Below, piece after piece: positions 26,987 to 35,461 of a stretch of DNA of 64,000 nt. The stretch comes from an uncultured Verrucomicrobiota bacterium (GTDB lineage Bacteria > Verrucomicrobiota > Verrucomicrobiia > Verrucomicrobiales > Verrucomicrobiaceae), in assembly GCA_903838675.1 (NCBI GenBank), contig CAILZI010000116.1, forward strand, positions 148,978 to 212,977, written 5' to 3'. Within the stretch, counting starts at the first letter, position 1. Each line of letters begins with the position of its first letter. The notes under the pieces are model-generated. The model made no database searches, had not been told where the DNA came from, and saw only the letters and a list, made by a program, of their open reading frames with translations. The position numbers were made by a program, and so were the translations under genes.

Positions 26987-27577
26987 ATGAGAGAATTCGA
27001 CTACCAACGGCTGGTCATCGGCTATCACGGCTGCGACGCCTCCGTTCGTGACAAGGTGATCCAGAAAGGCGACCAGTTAAAAGCCTCTCCCAAGCGCTAC
27101 GACTGGCTAGGTCATGGGATTTACTTCTGGGAGCACGGCCCGGCACGTGCCCTGGAGTGGGCCAAAGAGCAAAAACAAAGGGGCAAATTGAAGACCCCGG
27201 CAGTTCTCGGCGCGGTCCTTCATCTGGGCAGTTGTTTTGACCTGCTGGATGCCGAATACACCGACATGCTCGCCGAGGCCTATCCGCTGTTTAAGGACTC
27301 CATGGATGCCACCAAAACACCGCTCCCACGCAACAAAGCCCTGAACAAGACGGACAAAGATCAACTGCTACGGGAGCTGGATTGCGCCGTGGTAAACTGG
27401 ACGATCAAGGAATTTGAAAGAGGCGGGACAGCTCACTTTCACTCGGTGCGGGGTGTGTTTCAGGAGGGGGACAAGGTTTTCACGGATTCCTGCATCCGCC
27501 TCCGCTCCCATATTCAGATTGCTGTTCGTGATCCTGCCTGTATTTTGGGGTACTTTCAGCCGCCCTCCAAACGCTAG
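26987..27577 (+). CDS. ADP-ribosyltransferase-like protein (putative toxin or effector)
   Basis: This is a 196-residue protein. Two motifs match the active-site strands of the diphtheria-toxin/PARP class: GYHGCD (H14) resembles the His-Gly that contacts NAD, and WLGHGIYFWEHGPARALEWA (Y46) resembles the G-x-YF strand-helix. A third segment, SHIQIAVRDPACILGYF near the C-terminus, aligns by position with the catalytic-Glu strand but carries Gln/Ile instead. The family recurs in many bacteria without a proven function (from memory, not searched). It is followed 2 bases later by a 79-residue basic protein, a toxin-antitoxin-like arrangement. It borders a type I restriction-modification island. The activity is inference. 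Confidence 0.6.
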   Translation: MREFDYQRLVIGYHGCDASVRDKVIQKGDQLKASPKRYDWLGHGIYFWEHGPARALEWAKEQKQRGKLKTPAVLGAVLHLGSCFDLLDAEYTDMLAEAYPLFKDSMDATKTPLPRNKALNKTDKDQLLRELDCAVVNWTIKEFERGGTAHFHSVRGVFQEGDKVFTDSCIRLRSHIQIAVRDPACILGYFQPPSKR

Positions 27578-27579
27578 CC

Positions 27580-27819
27580 ATGCCTGACACTCAACAACTT
27601 TCCAAAAGCGCTCTGCGTTCTATCTGGAAGCAAGCCGTCATACGGCTGAAAGCAATGAGTGACGAGAAGCGTGTCGAAACGCTGGTGGATGCAGGCATTT
27701 TAACGGCCGGTGGCAAACCGCGAAAGCCCTACAAGCATCTTTTTCTTTCTTACTCATCGAAGGACGAAAAGCCAATCAAGGCAGGGTCGGCAAAAGTGAT
27801 CCTCTCGAAAAAACGCTAG
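27580..27819 (+). CDS. Small basic partner of the ADP-ribosyltransferase-like protein
   Basis: This is a 79-residue protein with no family I recognise. It has a helical N-terminal half (RSIWKQAVIRLKAMSDEKRVETLVDAGIL) and a Lys-rich tail (KPYKHLFLSYSSKDEKPIKAG). The start is 2 bases after the upstream stop, which suggests coupled expression. Size, charge and position fit an antitoxin or immunity partner, but nothing in the sequence proves it. It ends 6 bases before a convergent TAG at 27826. Confidence 0.55.
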   Translation: MPDTQQLSKSALRSIWKQAVIRLKAMSDEKRVETLVDAGILTAGGKPRKPYKHLFLSYSSKDEKPIKAGSAKVILSKKR

Positions 27820-27825
27820 CAGCGC

Positions 27826-28494
27826 CTATCGTTGTGCCAAGGCTCGAACACCCGGGCGCGCTTTCAGTTCTTCCAGCGTTTGCAGCAGAAGGCTCGTGAA
27901 TAGATCAGACTAGGGCGAGGCCGATAATTCCTCCAGTTGCCCGACGACATCAGCGATGAAATCGTGGAATCCCCAGCCGATGCCCTCGGTCATCTCTTCT
28001 ACTTTGGCCAGTCGCTCGCTGAATGCTGGATACAGCTCACGGGCTTCCCCGCGCAGCAGAGCCGCCAGTTCATCCAGTGCAGACTCCATGCTGCTGTAAA
28101 AGCGCTCGTCGATGTCGCCATACTCGTGGGTGAAGCGCGCACCGCTCTCCACATACGTCATCAGCAGTTCCGCCGTGCCGAGGATGCTGCCGGAGGCCTT
28201 GTGGAAAGCGCGGATCGCCTTCCGCGCCTCTCCGAGCTTCAGGTCGCCCATGCCATGAGCCTTTTTGGAAAAGAACTGCCCGATGATTTTTTGACGATAA
28301 TTCTCCAGCACCTCACCGCCGCTGTCCCCGGCCTGGCAGCGAGCGTGGATGAAATCACGGTTCCCTTCAGCCGATTCGTAAAGGTCCTTCACCAGCGCGA
28401 GCAGCGCGGGCTTGTCCCAAGTGGCCAGGTGCTGGCGGGCGACGCTCCAGGCACCGGGTTTTTTGGCGGTTTTTTCGGTTTTATTCTTCATCAT
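27826..28494 (-). CDS. DUF6155-like protein with in-frame amber codon
   Basis: The first stop is TAG at 27910-27912, giving 194 residues that begin MMKNKTEKTAKKPGAW and contain HLATWDKPALLALVKDLYE, a pattern I associate with DUF6155-type proteins (not certain). The same frame continues past that TAG for 27 codons of well-formed helical sequence (SDLFTSLLLQTLEELKARPG) to a second TAG at 27826. The full 222-residue form is likely ancestral: it ends 6 bases from the convergent gene. The ATG abuts the hsdM-S stop, so it belongs to that operon. Either the protein was shortened recently or the codon is read through. Confidence 0.6.
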
Positions 28495-31020
28495 TCAGTC
28501 TTCAATCTTCTCCACACCCCAGATGCGGGCCAGGGTGGTTTGGATCTTGTGCTCGAAGCGGGTGATGAGTTCGCGGTTGGCGGCCACCAGCGCTTGCTCG
28601 GCTTCGATCTCCGCCACGATGGCTTGCTGCGTGAGCAATGGAGGACAAGGAACCTCCATGGAGCCAATCTTGCCAACGCTCAGAGTATAGAGACCACTGC
28701 TTGTTACTGCGTGAGATAGCATTTGGTCGCGACCAGGTTGGCTATTGAGGAAGACGCTCATGAAATGCGGAACTGCTCTTGTTCGATCCAACCGCACCCG
28801 AATGAGATGGTTTTGATGTATCCACTCCTCCCCACTAATATCGAACATCGCGCCACGCCCAATCTGATCTCGGCTGCCATTCCCTTCCACTATAAGTATG
28901 TCGCCTAGCTCTAAGCGCAGCCGGTTCAGTTCAGCGGGAGTCACTTCGAATTGTTCAATCTGGGTCAGGTCAAGATAGCCCCGTTGGACATTTCGAACTG
29001 TCAGATAGGGGCGATGGTGCTTTTTTGGCTGGCGGTCACGGGTTTTCTGCACACCACCTTGAACGCTTGCGATTGAATCAATGCGAACCATCGGCCAGTC
29101 GGGGTGGATGGGGATGTGGGGACGGTAGTGATCGAGGACAGCGCGGGCACCGTTGATGACTTTCTGGTAGCCCTCGATCTCCGCCACGATCTCCTTCTGC
29201 ACCTCCAGCGGTGGCAGTGGAATCGTGAAGCTGCGCAATGAGTTCAGAGATACCGTTTTTTGCGCCACCCCGGTTGCAGCATCATGTCCTTGTTGCAGCA
29301 TAAATGGCGATGCCAACAATTCGAAAAGGAAACGATTCAGGAGCTGTGGGCCGGGTCTAATCAACGCGATATGGCGTTGGAAACAAAACCTTACGTTTTC
29401 AGGCACTAACGCAGCTATCCCATACGAGCCAGTAACAGTGTAAAGAATATCTCCACTGCGTGGCCTGCGACTCGCTTTTAGCTCAGCGTAATAAGATTCT
29501 GGAACAAAAAATGTCTTGGTGAAATCCAACTCGCCACGCTCACTGATATTTGAGATCGTTACAAACGGCACCCCCTCAGATGTCTTGGGTGGCGGCTGAT
29601 GGTCACCGTCTGTGATTGTCTCACAAACTTCATCAAGCCTAACTGTCGGCCATTTCTGTGATGATGTGTCAGCCCCCTCCCGATACCTCTCCCCACTGAG
29701 GTTATAATCACCATTCGCAGCGACCTTTTCCTTCGATACGATCTGGGCAGTGGAAGCTGAGGCCAGCAGGTTGTCCGTGGTGGCACCACTGCGCAGTGCC
29801 TTCAGATAGGCCGTAAGCTCAGCCTGCACTTGCGGCAGGTCATTCTTCTCAATGGCACGGCGTTGCGCCCCGAGGCCGAAGCCATCGTTTTCCACTTTGA
29901 AGAAGGCGATGGTGTGGCTCTGCTTGGCGAGGGATTTGTCGAGGATGAGGATGCTGGTCTTGACGCCGGAGTAGGGATTGAAGCAGCCTGCGGGGAGGGA
30001 GATGACGGCGACGAGGGAGTGCTCCACGAGCATCTTGCGCAGCTCGGTATAAGCGGTCTGGCTCTGGAAGATGATGCCCTCCGGGACGATGATGGCGGCG
30101 CGGCCCTGAGGATTAAGGTGCTCGGCCATGTAGTCCACGAAAAGGACTTCGCTGCGCTTGGCCTGGATGGAGAAGCGCTTGTGGGGCTTGATGCCGCCTT
30201 TCGGCGACATGAAGGGCGGATTGGCCAGGATGACATCAGCGTATTCATTCCAGCGCTCTTCCTGCGTGAGGCTGTCGTATTCGTAGATGTGGGGATCGGT
30301 GAAGCCGTGGAGGTAGAGGTTTACCAAGGAGAGGCGCACCATGTCCGGCGAGATGTCGTAACCCTTGATGTTTTTAGCCAGGCGGCCTTTGTCGTCTGGC
30401 GTGAGGGTGCTGCGGCCTTTGGCATCCGTGTTGGTGCGGAGGATGTGTTTATAAGCGGAGATGAGGAACCCGGCGGTGCCGCAGGCGGGATCGAGCACGG
30501 TCTCGGTTTTCTTCGGGGCGAGCACCTCCACCATGAAGTCGATGATGTGGCGCGGGGTGCGGAACTGACCAGCGTCTCCCTGAGAGCCGAGGACACTGAG
30601 GAGGTACTCAAAGGCATCGCCCAAGCGCTCGCTGTGGTCATAGCTGAACTGGTCAATGATCTTGAGGAAGGCGTTCAGCGTCTCGGGATCGCGGTAAGGC
30701 AGGTAGGCGTTTTTGAAGATGTTGCGGAACAGCTCCGGGAGGGACTCGTTCTGCGTCATCTTGGTGATGCCTTCGGAGTAGCTGGTGTATTTGTCGTTTC
30801 CGCCCAGTTTCATGAGCTCCGACCAGCGGTAGCCTGCGTACTGGCCGGTGAAGAACTTGCGTTTGCCGCCGAGTTCCACGGCTTCGGCGTCCATGTCATC
30901 CATGAACTTGTAAATGAGGGCGATGGTGATCTGCTCGACCTGGGATTTGGGATCGGGGACTTTGCCGACGAGGATGTCGCGGGCGGTGTCGATGCGGCGT
31001 TTGGTTTCGGTGTCGAGCAT
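28495..31020 (-). CDS. Type I restriction-modification fusion: HsdM methyltransferase + HsdS specificity
   Basis: This is an 841-residue protein, about the sum of HsdM and HsdS. Residues 1-470 are an N6-adenine methyltransferase with SAM motif DPACGTAGF (177-185) and catalytic NPPF (267-270). Residues 475-835 carry two target-recognition domains. The first begins WPTVRLDEVCETITDG and ends in the PLPPLEVQKEIVAEIE helix region; the second begins WPMVRIDSIASVQGG and ends PCPPLLTQQAIVAEIEAEQ. The matching PPL-Q-IVAEIE helices are the conserved spacers of HsdS. Fusion of M and S in one chain is unusual for classical type I systems. The neighbouring hsdR is truncated, so the enzyme may now only methylate. 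Confidence 0.9.
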   Translation of the reverse strand: MLDTETKRRIDTARDILVGKVPDPKSQVEQITIALIYKFMDDMDAEAVELGGKRKFFTGQYAGYRWSELMKLGGNDKYTSYSEGITKMTQNESLPELFRNIFKNAYLPYRDPETLNAFLKIIDQFSYDHSERLGDAFEYLLSVLGSQGDAGQFRTPRHIIDFMVEVLAPKKTETVLDPACGTAGFLISAYKHILRTNTDAKGRSTLTPDDKGRLAKNIKGYDISPDMVRLSLVNLYLHGFTDPHIYEYDSLTQEERWNEYADVILANPPFMSPKGGIKPHKRFSIQAKRSEVLFVDYMAEHLNPQGRAAIIVPEGIIFQSQTAYTELRKMLVEHSLVAVISLPAGCFNPYSGVKTSILILDKSLAKQSHTIAFFKVENDGFGLGAQRRAIEKNDLPQVQAELTAYLKALRSGATTDNLLASASTAQIVSKEKVAANGDYNLSGERYREGADTSSQKWPTVRLDEVCETITDGDHQPPPKTSEGVPFVTISNISERGELDFTKTFFVPESYYAELKASRRPRSGDILYTVTGSYGIAALVPENVRFCFQRHIALIRPGPQLLNRFLFELLASPFMLQQGHDAATGVAQKTVSLNSLRSFTIPLPPLEVQKEIVAEIEGYQKVINGARAVLDHYRPHIPIHPDWPMVRIDSIASVQGGVQKTRDRQPKKHHRPYLTVRNVQRGYLDLTQIEQFEVTPAELNRLRLELGDILIVEGNGSRDQIGRGAMFDISGEEWIHQNHLIRVRLDRTRAVPHFMSVFLNSQPGRDQMLSHAVTSSGLYTLSVGKIGSMEVPCPPLLTQQAIVAEIEAEQALVAANRELITRFEHKIQTTLARIWGVEKIED

Positions 31021-31176
31021 GTCAGGGGGGAAGGCGGGGGGCTAAAGGGGCCTGGGTGCGGTGGGAGCTGGGGAGGGATCAGAGCGGCGGGCAGGCGGAG
31101 TGGCGGGAGAACGCTGCTGGGGAATACGGCCTGTTTAGAAAGCGCTGGGTTTGCTTTCCAGATTGGCTGGGCAAAA

Positions 31177-31214
31177 CCCAGGGCGGCGCTCGCTGAGGCT
31201 CGCTTTGCCCTGGG
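31177..31214. repeat. CCCAGGGC...GCCCTGGG hairpin repeat
   Basis: CCCAGGGC at 31177-31184 pairs with GCCCTGGG at 31207-31214 around an inner segment with two GCTCGCT units. The arms and the CTCGC-rich interior relate it to the element at 13911-13946. Confidence 0.6.
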
Positions 31215-31321
31215 CTGCGATAGGCCGCACCTTTGGTGCTGATGAGAATGGGAGGCTGTGTGGGGATGGCGGGGGCCAGGGTGTGGTGGGAGCTTGGGGG
31301 ATAGCGGGAGCGCTGAGCGAC

Positions 31322-31335
31322 GGGCAGGAGTGCCC
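31322..31335. repeat. GGAG-loop hairpin, copy 1
   Basis: GGGCA-GGAG-TGCCC: a 5-bp stem with the loop GGAG. It is followed by CATCGTACTT, and a related sequence (GGAAGGAGTGTTCATCGCACTT) occurs at 63316-63337. Confidence 0.6.
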
Positions 31336-31348
31336 ATCGTACTTCTGG

Positions 31349-31366
31349 GCGGACAGGAGTGTCCGC
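31349..31366. repeat. GGAG-loop hairpin, copy 2
   Basis: GCGGACA-GGAG-TGTCCGC: a perfect 7-bp stem with the same GGAG loop, 13 bases after copy 1. The arms differ from copy 1 and the differences compensate. Confidence 0.65.
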
Positions 31367-31382
31367 GCTCCTCTTGGGGAGG

Positions 31383-32738
31383 TTAGGCCACGAATTGATT
31401 CAAGGAAACGTAGTCGTTGATGTATTCGGGGATGAGAGCGCGGAACTTCGGCGGCACGGCTTTGAAGTCGGCGATGTTGAAGACGGGATGCGCGGCGAGG
31501 TCGCCGAACTCCTTCTTTTCGATGATGTGGCGCACGGACTCGCTGCTGACGTAGGCTTTGAAGTAAGTCTTGAGGGCGGGGATGGCCTCGGGGTCTTCGG
31601 GTTTGGCATCGGCGAGAAATTTGGCGAATTCCTCCTCCAGCAGTTCGTCCTTGGATTTGAAGCCAGGGATGAGGCCAAAGATTTTTTCCAAGATCTCCCG
31701 CAGCGACAGGCGGCGGTCCACGCCTGCGGCCCGGCGCAGCTTGTCGAGCGTGAACTGACTGGCGGGCTCGTCGAGCAGGTGCTTGTGGACGTAGTCGGTC
31801 ACCACGTCCCAATGCCCGGCCTCCACGCCAGCGGCGATGTCGGGATCATCCTTCACCTTGTCCTCGAAGTTCTGGAAGAACATGCGGTCCACCTTCATGC
31901 CATCGGCACCAACGGTTTCCTCTTTGAGGGTGGAGATGAGATCCTCGCCCATGTGCTCATGGCCTGCGCCCGCTGTGGGGCCGCCGGTATCGCCGCCGCC
32001 ATCGTCGGGGCCTTCGCCACCACCTGGGGGACGCGGGGGCTTGATGACTTCGTCGTAGTCGAATTTTTCCTCGAAGTATTCGCAGTTGGCGAAGAAGTCG
32101 AAGAGCTTGAAGGAGGTCTTTGTGGGAGCCTTGACGTTGCCCTTCATTTCTTCATCCAGAAGCTGCTCGCGGAAGTCATGCTTGCGGGTGCCACGGCCTT
32201 TGATCTGGATGAAATCGGTGGGCGAGAAGATGGGGCGGAAGAGGCCGAGGTTCAGGATGTCCGGGCAATCGTAGCCGGTGGTCATCATGCCGACGGTGAC
32301 GCAGATGCGGGCCTTGCTGGTGCGGTACTCGGGCAGGAAATTGGCGGAGCCGAGGAGATTGTTGTTGGTGAAGTTGATGGTGTACTGCTGCGCATTGGTG
32401 ACGTGGGAGGTCACCTGCACGGCGAAGTCGGACTGGTATCTGCCGGGCCAAATGACATCCGCCATGTCATTGAAGATCTGCGCGAGCTTTGCGGCATGGT
32501 GCTGGCTGACGGCAAAGACGATGGACTTGCCCATCTCTCCGCTGACGGGATCGCGCAGGGAGTTTTCGAGGAAGGTTTTGCAGAAGAGCTGATTGGTGGC
32601 GGGAGAGAAGAACTGCTTCTCAAACTGGCGGATGCGGTAGATTTCTTTGTCGCCATCGTCTTCGCTTTCGTCGTCTTTGGGGGGATGGATCAGGATGATC
32701 CCTCTCCGGGCGGAGGGCATTCTCCTGCTTTTCCGCAT
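31383..32738 (-). pseudogene. 5'-truncated type I restriction subunit HsdR
   Basis: The open frame codes 451 residues that match only the C-terminal half of an EcoEI-type HsdR. It begins in the helicase second RecA domain (KSIVFAVSQHHAAKLAQIFND; VGMMTTGYDCPDILNLGLFRP; QIKGRGTR) and runs through the C-terminal assembly region (LDKLRRAAGVDRRLSLREIL). The endonuclease domain, the P-loop and the DEAD-type domain expected upstream are absent. In frame, a stop lies about 30 bases before the ATG, and the DNA beyond 32738 is non-coding repeat. Without those domains it cannot translocate or cut DNA. The rest of the frame is undamaged, so the loss may be recent. Confidence 0.85.
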
Positions 32739-33141
32739 TCCTAGGACGGCGCACGTTTTTCAAGGCCTGCGACGCTGCAGACCCGAAATTTGGGACCCGG
32801 CGCAGCGGTTCCCTACCAGCGCTGGGCTTCGGCGGCGGCTTGGGGACAAGCTGGCCTACCTGTGTGTTTGGGGCGAGGCGGAGGGGGGGACGAGGAATTA
32901 TGAATTATGAAAGGGGATGACCATTCTTGGCTCGAGCTTCGAAGGACGGGATGGGGGGCGATGGGCGAGGAGGAGTGTTGAGGGCAGAAGGCCGGAGCCA
33001 GGTTGAAAACCGGCGCTCCTCGTACGGTTTGAGCCCGCGCTCGGAATGCTTCTGGTGGACGTGAGCTGTGCGTCACGTCGAAAGCGGTAGCTGCGTTCGT
33101 GCCTCACTGCGCGACCGCACTCCAAATTGGAGCTGCGGCGG
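32739..33141. other. Non-coding repeat-rich gap at the hsdR break
   Basis: No gene can be supported. The sequence shows short palindromes, for example CTCCAAATTGGAG (33120-33132), and GCGGT/ACCGC arms nearby. It also has a GCCGG...CCGGC pair around 32992-33014 and a short AT patch (GAATTATGAATTATGAAAG) at 32893-32911. It appears to have replaced or been left after loss of the 5' half of hsdR. Confidence 0.5.
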
Positions 33142-34485
33142 TTAGCGGGTGCTGACGGAGACGGCGCCCATGGCGGGGACCATGATTTCGTCGCCGGCTT
33201 TGAGGGTGGTGCCGGGGGTGAGGCGGTTCATTTCGCGGATCTGATCCGGGGTGGTGGTGAACTGGGTGGCGATGGTTTCGATGGTGTCGGTGCGATCGAC
33301 GCGATAGGCGAGGATGCCGCGGTGGGAGTCGGAGGTGTCGGGGGCTTTGGGGGCGGCGGCGACAGGGGGAGCGGATGGCATGGGTGGCGGAACAGGTGAG
33401 AGGCCGGCGGCGGGGGGTGGTGGGGCTGCGGGGACGCCGTAGCCGGGGAGTGGGACGGTGTCGGGGGACTGGGCGCGGGGGGCTGCTTTTGATTTGGTGG
33501 CGACCATGACAGTGGTGGTGCGGCCGGGGATCTTGAGGCGCTGGCCGACGGCGATTTTGTTGACGTCTTTGATCTTGTTGGCGGTGGCGAGCGTGACGGG
33601 GGTGATTTTGTGCTTGAGGGCGATGGCTTTGATGCTGTCGCCTTTTTTGACGGTGTAGTAGAGGGGGGTGCTGACCTTGACCATTTTCACAGGTGCTGAG
33701 ACGGGGGCGGGGCTGCTGCTGAGTGTCGGCGGTGTGTAGCTGACCTGCTGGGTGGTGGGGGATGAGGCACCGAGGCGGTGGGGGGAGGGGATGAGGAGGG
33801 TCTGGCCGACGTGGACTTCGTCCTGGGTCATGCGGTTGAGCTGCTGGATCTCGCCGACGCTGACGCGGTGGGTGGAGGCGATGCGGAAGAGGGTATCGCC
33901 GGGACGGGAGATGTAGGTGGTGTGTGCGGCGAGGTCGGTGCCGCCATCGTAGCGGGTGGTGCTTTTGCCGCCGCGTTTGATGCTGCTGACATCGCGCTCG
34001 AGGTCGCCAATGCGGATGTTTTGGACCTTGTCGCTCTCGCGCAGCTGGGTGACCTGGCTGGTGAGGTCGCCGGTGGGGCCGTAGACTTTGGGTGGTGGCG
34101 GGGGGCCTGCGGCGGGTTTTTTCGCGGGGGCTGGTTTGGCGGTGGATTTGCCGTGGGTGGAGGACTTGTGAGCTGAGGATTTTGGCGTGGGGGCCTTGGG
34201 GGGCGGGCCATAGCCGGGAGGGGCTGGCGGGTAGGTGTAGCCGGCTGGGGGTGGGTAGGTGGTGGGGTACTGAGGACGACCCACGGGGGCCTGAATGGCG
34301 GCGGCGGCCTGGCGGGTGGCGCGGGTGGGGGGCGGCTGGAGGCCGGCACCGGCGGCAGGGTAGCCCGGGGGTGGTGCGCCGGTGAAGGTGTGGGAGACTT
34401 GAGCCGAAAGCGGCGCAACGGAGGCGAGCAGCCAGAAAAGCACGAGAGTACTCAGCGCACGGAATGCGGGATGTGGCGTCTTCAT
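33142..34485 (-). CDS. Secreted LysM peptidoglycan-binding protein (three LysM)
   Basis: This is a 447-residue protein with a signal peptide (to about residue 28, ending PLSAQ). A Pro/Ala/Tyr/Lys-rich linker (about 30-140) is followed by a short coiled-coil (SQVTQLRESDKVQNIRIGDL). Three LysM domains then appear: ISRPGDTLFRIASTHRVSVG, TVKKGDSIKAIALKHKITPV and RVDRTDTIETIATQFTTTP. The Pro-rich linkers suggest a cell-wall-spanning protein. No catalytic domain is present. It is divergent from an N-acetylmuramoyl-alanine amidase, so both probably act on peptidoglycan. Confidence 0.88.
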   Translation of the reverse strand: MKTPHPAFRALSTLVLFWLLASVAPLSAQVSHTFTGAPPPGYPAAGAGLQPPPTRATRQAAAAIQAPVGRPQYPTTYPPPAGYTYPPAPPGYGPPPKAPTPKSSAHKSSTHGKSTAKPAPAKKPAAGPPPPPKVYGPTGDLTSQVTQLRESDKVQNIRIGDLERDVSSIKRGGKSTTRYDGGTDLAAHTTYISRPGDTLFRIASTHRVSVGEIQQLNRMTQDEVHVGQTLLIPSPHRLGASSPTTQQVSYTPPTLSSSPAPVSAPVKMVKVSTPLYYTVKKGDSIKAIALKHKITPVTLATANKIKDVNKIAVGQRLKIPGRTTTVMVATKSKAAPRAQSPDTVPLPGYGVPAAPPPPAAGLSPVPPPMPSAPPVAAAPKAPDTSDSHRGILAYRVDRTDTIETIATQFTTTPDQIREMNRLTPGTTLKAGDEIMVPAMGAVSVSTR

Positions 34486-34579
34486 ATGGTTATTGTAGAA
34501 AATTTAATTGTTAATTCAAACAAATATTTTATATTTCCGAATATATTTTTTGAAATTTAGTCGGTTCATCCCCCTGAGT
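34486..34579. promoter_or_regulatory. AT-rich divergent promoter region (LysM / amidase)
   Basis: About 75 bases between 34490 and 34563 are strongly AT-rich (for example TATTTTATATTTCCG, AATATATTTTTTG) in a GC-rich window, and they separate two divergent cell-wall genes. This is the expected place of both promoters. Exact -10 elements cannot be chosen with confidence. Confidence 0.5.
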
Positions 34580-35296
34580 GTGCAAACCGTGGTGGCCTAT
34601 GCTGCTCTGGGTGGCAGCGCCTTTTCTCTGGTGTGGCTGCAGCAACGGCAGGAGGTGGAGCCTGTGCCGAGGGTGCGGGTATGGACTGAAACTGCGCCGC
34701 TGGTGGTGGTGGATGCGGGCCATGGCGGGCATGACGGCGGGGCGGTGGCGCACGGGGTGATTGAAAAAAATTTGAGCCTCGACATTGCCAATCGGCTGAA
34801 AAAGGAGCTGGAAGCTGCCGGGCTGCGGGTGGTGATGACGCGGAGCGGCGACAGCTTTTTGTCGCTGGATGAACGGGCGGCGCTGGCGGGGACGCACCAC
34901 GCGGATGCGTTTGTGAGTGTGCACCTGAATACCGATGGCGAGGGGAGCGCGGCGGAGGGGGTGGAGACGTATTTTGCGGAAACGAAGGGGCTGTCGGCAC
35001 GCCAGGTGGTGTCGACTGGTCAGGGGAGAACCGCTGGGGATGGTGCGGAGTTTGCCAAGGTGGTGCAGCGGCTGGTCTGCGGAGCGACGAAGGCGGAGAA
35101 CCGGGGCACGAAGGCGCGTGACTATGCGGTGGTGGCGCGGGCGGCGTGCCCGGCGGTGCTGGTGGAGTGCGGATTCATCACGAGTGCAAGTGAGGTGGTG
35201 CGGCTAAAGGAGGCGGGGTACCGGGACAAGATCGCGGACGGGATTGCGCGGGGGGTGGTGCTGTTTTTGCAGGGGCGGGCACTGGCTGCGAGGTGA
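34580..35296 (+). CDS. N-acetylmuramoyl-L-alanine amidase (Amidase_3)
   Basis: This is the catalytic amidase_3 fold. The zinc-binding segment VVVDAGHGGHDGGAV is followed by the Glu segment VIEKNLSLDIANRL, then FVSVHLN (second zinc His) and VLVECGFITSASEV (catalytic Glu). It cleaves the amide between muramic acid and the stem peptide. From GTG 34580 the protein has 238 residues and starts with an N-terminal hydrophobic anchor (VVAYAALGGSAFSLVWL). A TTG at 34508 would extend it by 24 residues into the AT-rich promoter DNA, which is why the GTG is preferred; neither has a clear ribosome-binding site. Confidence 0.88.
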   Translation: MQTVVAYAALGGSAFSLVWLQQRQEVEPVPRVRVWTETAPLVVVDAGHGGHDGGAVAHGVIEKNLSLDIANRLKKELEAAGLRVVMTRSGDSFLSLDERAALAGTHHADAFVSVHLNTDGEGSAAEGVETYFAETKGLSARQVVSTGQGRTAGDGAEFAKVVQRLVCGATKAENRGTKARDYAVVARAACPAVLVECGFITSASEVVRLKEAGYRDKIADGIARGVVLFLQGRALAAR

Positions 35297-35461
35297 GGGG
35301 GGGAGTGTGAGGAGCGGTGGAGTGGGCGTGAAGGAGGCTTGAGAATGGCTGGGGGAATGAACTGAATTTGGACAACAAAGTGGTTGAATTTGGGAATGCG
35401 GACCCAATTGTTGCGGGTGGCCGTGGATACCAGATGGTCATATTAACAAGCATTTCAGATT

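Larger units (their letters stand above)
31021..31382. other. Repeat-bearing gap between hsdR remnant and hsdM-S
   Basis: No credible gene is seen. The stretch holds a CCCAGGGC/GCCCTGGG hairpin element (31177-31214) and two GGAG-loop hairpins (31322-31335 and 31349-31366), listed separately. The upstream promoter of hsdM-S must lie here, but no clear -35/-10 pair can be picked. Confidence 0.6.

Noticed and set aside
29830..31242. Plus-strand frame of 470 codons opposite hsdM
   Set aside because: It is antisense to the intact methyltransferase domain and runs into the repeat region.
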